Shown: positions 61,911 through 64,000 of the stretch, in pieces
How positions within the stretch are numbered: the stretch's first letter is position 1
Layout: every line of letters begins with the position of its first letter
Assembly: GCF_004151485.1 (NCBI RefSeq)
Contig: NZ_SBFF01000002.1
Coordinates: 124,001-188,000, forward strand
DNA from: Sphingosinicella sp. CPCC 101087
Lineage (GTDB): Bacteria; Pseudomonadota; Alphaproteobacteria; Sphingomonadales; Sphingomonadaceae
Reading direction: 5' to 3'
Length of the DNA: 64,000 bases
The notes under the pieces: generated by a model
The model's input: the letters and a program-made list of their open reading frames with translations, nothing else
Database searches by the model: none
What the model was told of the DNA's origin: nothing
Translations under genes and position numbers: made by a program

Positions 61911-63098
61911 ATGGCGATCACGCCGCTCATGCCCGTCTATCCGCGCTCACCGGTGCGGCCGGTCCGAGGCGAGGGCGTGTATCTCTACGGAGAGAATGGC
62001 GAGAAGTATCTCGACTTTGCCAGTGGCATTGCGGTGAACCTGCTCGGCCACGGCCATCCTTATCTCACCAAGGCGATCCAGGACCAGGCCGCGACGCTGA
62101 TCCACGTCTCCAACCTGTACGGATCGCCGCAGGGCGAGGCATTCGCGCAGCGGCTGGTGGACCTCACCTTCGCCGATACCGTGTTCCTGACCAATTCGGG
62201 CGCCGAGGCGGTAGAGTGCGCGATCAAGACGGCGCGGCGCTACCACCATCATCACGGCCGCCCCGAGCGCCACGAACTGATCACCTTCACCAGCGCCTTT
62301 CACGGCCGCACCCTCGGCACGATCAGCGCCACCAACCAGGACAAGTTGCGCGACGGCTTCGCGCCGCTCCTGCCCGGCTTCACCGTGGTGGCATTCGACA
62401 ATCTCGCGGCGGCGGAGGCGGCGATCGGGCCGCATACGGCCGGTTTCCTGGTCGAGCCGATCCAGGGCGAGGGCGGCATCCGCCCGGCCAGCCCGGAATT
62501 CATGAAGGGGCTCCGTCGGCTCGCCGACGAGAAGGACCTGCTGCTCGTGCTCGACGAGGTGCAATGCGGTTATGGGCGCACCGGCCACATGTTCGCTTAC
62601 GAGCATTATGGGATCGAACCGGACGTCATGGCTGCGGCGAAGGGCATAGGCGGCGGTTTCCCGCTCGGTGCGTGCCTCGCCACCGAGAAAGCGGCGGCCG
62701 GGATGACGATCGGCACACACGGCTCGACCTATGGCGGCAACCCGCTCGCCTGTGCCGCCGGCCAGGCGGTGCTCGACGTGGTCGCCAACGAGAAGTTCCT
62801 CGCCCATGTCCGCCAGATGGGCGACCGGCTGCGCGGCGCGCTCGAGCAGATGATCCCCAATCACGATCACCTGTTCGAGAACGTGCGGGGTGTCGGCCTG
62901 CTGCTCGGACTGAAGATGAAGAGCGACAGCCGCGCCTTCGTGACCCACCTGCGCGAGCACGGCCTCCTTACCGTCGCCGCTGGCGACAATGTCGTGCGCG
63001 TCCTGCCGCCTTTGGTCGTCGAGGAGGCGCACATCTCCGAGTTCGTCGAGAAGCTCTCGGAGGCCGCCCGCGCCTATGAGGTGCCGCAGGCGGCGTGA
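61911..63098 (+). CDS. argD: Acetylornithine aminotransferase
   Basis: A 395-residue class III PLP aminotransferase of arginine synthesis. GVYLYGENGEKYLDFASGIAVN, TNSGAEAVECAIKTARRY, FHGRTLGTISAT, LVLDEVQCGYGRTG and AAAKGIGGGFPLGA (Schiff-base Lys) are clear. GAGGAG at 61897-61902 supports ATG 61911 over an upstream start. Its relative hslO follows directly, without the argF gene often found between them. Confidence 0.93.
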   Translation: MAITPLMPVYPRSPVRPVRGEGVYLYGENGEKYLDFASGIAVNLLGHGHPYLTKAIQDQAATLIHVSNLYGSPQGEAFAQRLVDLTFADTVFLTNSGAEAVECAIKTARRYHHHHGRPERHELITFTSAFHGRTLGTISATNQDKLRDGFAPLLPGFTVVAFDNLAAAEAAIGPHTAGFLVEPIQGEGGIRPASPEFMKGLRRLADEKDLLLVLDEVQCGYGRTGHMFAYEHYGIEPDVMAAAKGIGGGFPLGACLATEKAAAGMTIGTHGSTYGGNPLACAAGQAVLDVVANEKFLAHVRQMGDRLRGALEQMIPNHDHLFENVRGVGLLLGLKMKSDSRAFVTHLREHGLLTVAAGDNVVRVLPPLVVEEAHISEFVEKLSEAARAYEVPQAA

Positions 63099-63154
63099 GC
63101 AAGGCCGGCAGAGCCGAAACTTGAACCCTCATCCCGCGTCGCCACATCGGCGCC

Positions 63155-64000
63155 ATGGCTTCTGAACATTTGAACGCGGCGGTCGCTGTCGCGAATCTCG
63201 ACGAGGCGGTGGGCTTCGCCCTTCCGAGCCGCCACGCGCGCGGGCGCCTGGTGCGCCTCGGGCCGGTGCTCGACGAGGTTCTGTCCGCCCACGATTATCC
63301 CGCGCCGATCGCCCGGATCCTGTCCGAGGCTCTGGTCCTCACCGCCTTGCTCGGAGCGATGCTGAAGGAGGCGGGCGGACAGCTGACGCTCCAGGCGCAG
63401 ACCGAGAGCGGAATCGTCGACCTGCTGGTCTGCGACTATAAGGGCGGAGAGCTGCGCGGCTATGTCCGGTTCGACGCCGAGCGGCTCGCTGCCGAAACCA
63501 ACATTCCTTCGCTCTTCGCCCTGTTCGGCAAGGGCTATATGGCGATCACCTTCGACCAGGCGGTGACGAAGGAGCGTTATCAGGGCATCGTGCCTCTCGA
63601 AGGGGAAAATCTCGCCGAGGCGGCCCAGCACTTCTTCAGCCAATCCGAGCAGATCCCGAGCCTGGTCCGCCTGGCGATCGACGATACCGGCCATGTCGCC
63701 GGCGGGATCCTGCTCCAGCATTTGCCGGAAGGCGAGGAGGGGCGCGAGCGCCTGCACACGCGGCTCGATCATCCGGAATGGGAGCATGTCCGCATCCTCG
63801 CCGAGACGATACGCGCCAACGAGCTTTCCGATGCGGGGCTGCCGCTCCAGACCCTGCTGTGGCGCCTGTTCCACGAGGAAGAGGAAGTCCGCATCCTCTC
63901 GGCCGTTCCGCTCAGCAAAGGCTGCCGCTGCAGCTTCGAATATGTCCGCGATGTCATCGCCCGGTTCGGACGGGAAGAGCATGCGCAGATGGTCGATGAT
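63155..64000 (+). CDS. hslO: Redox-regulated chaperone Hsp33 (C-terminal end outside window)
   Basis: 282 codons from ATG 63155 to the window end, almost the whole protein. LTLQAQTESGIVDLLVCDYKGGELRGYVRF and HFFSQSEQIPSLVRLAID are typical Hsp33 segments. The first redox cysteine pair is visible as GCRCSF; the second CxxC pair would lie just beyond the window. Oxidation makes it a holdase for unfolded proteins. Confidence 0.93.
   Translation, partial: MASEHLNAAVAVANLDEAVGFALPSRHARGRLVRLGPVLDEVLSAHDYPAPIARILSEALVLTALLGAMLKEAGGQLTLQAQTESGIVDLLVCDYKGGELRGYVRFDAERLAAETNIPSLFALFGKGYMAITFDQAVTKERYQGIVPLEGENLAEAAQHFFSQSEQIPSLVRLAIDDTGHVAGGILLQHLPEGEEGRERLHTRLDHPEWEHVRILAETIRANELSDAGLPLQTLLWRLFHEEEEVRILSAVPLSKGCRCSFEYVRDVIARFGREEHAQMVDD

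Overview
The window is high-GC chromosomal DNA from an alphaproteobacterium, most likely of the order Sphingomonadales. The support is the GcrA regulator, separate b and b' ATP synthase subunits, a TonB-dependent receptor of the Xanthomonas/Caulobacter type, the rph-rdgB-hemW operon next to hrcA-grpE, and an alphaproteobacterial RpoH-type promoter before dnaK. GTG starts are frequent and many genes overlap by 1-4 bases. I see no rRNA, tRNA, CRISPR array, insertion sequence or prophage. Genes at both ends (an alpha/beta hydrolase and hslO) run off the window.

Positions 748-11359 form the one clear accessory module, an alginate-use locus. A tightly overlapped operon encodes an exported PL6 alginate lyase, an exported PL17 oligoalginate lyase, an MFS importer and an SDR reductase. 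It is followed by a TonB-dependent receptor and a FadR-type regulator. The inferred route is receptor uptake of oligosaccharides across the outer membrane, periplasmic cleavage to the unsaturated monouronate, MFS import, and reduction to 2-keto-3-deoxygluconate. The kinase and aldolase for the next steps are not in the window. FadR-like boxes and inverted repeats precede both the lyase operon and the receptor.

Positions 11455-17404 hold a DUF484 gene, xerC, and a minus-strand run of rsmI, a lipoprotein gene, yraN, gshB and dedA, with an lpoA-like gene divergent from rsmI. A small gene at 17416-17786 appears broken by two compensating frameshifts. Positions 17896-22834 carry hemW, rdgB and rph, then a DUF6438 lipoprotein and hrcA-grpE on the other strand. 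Positions 22983-30885 are a mixed block: a small cysteine protein, a PH-domain membrane protein, NIPSNAP and LysE proteins with a divergent WYL regulator, a Tat-exported molybdoenzyme with its cytochrome b, guanine deaminase with a DMT transporter, and a PCu(A)C copper chaperone with a zincin-motif protein.

Positions 31019-34157 are dnaK-dnaJ. There follow a DUF2254 protein, a PLP decarboxylase, a glutathione transferase, purB between two Tat-type alpha/beta hydrolases, and radC. Positions 42678-46476 are a ydbH-ynbE-ydbL operon for outer-membrane lipid homeostasis. Positions 47541-50146 are the F0 operon of ATP synthase, with strong hairpins between atpE and atpF'. The remainder holds uvrC, recO, apaG, a serine hydrolase, parE, hsp20, gcrA, an ABC-2 permease, argD and the start of hslO. 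Apart from the alginate locus and a few regulatory or decayed elements, this is ordinary core-genome content. I did not find a clearly new system.
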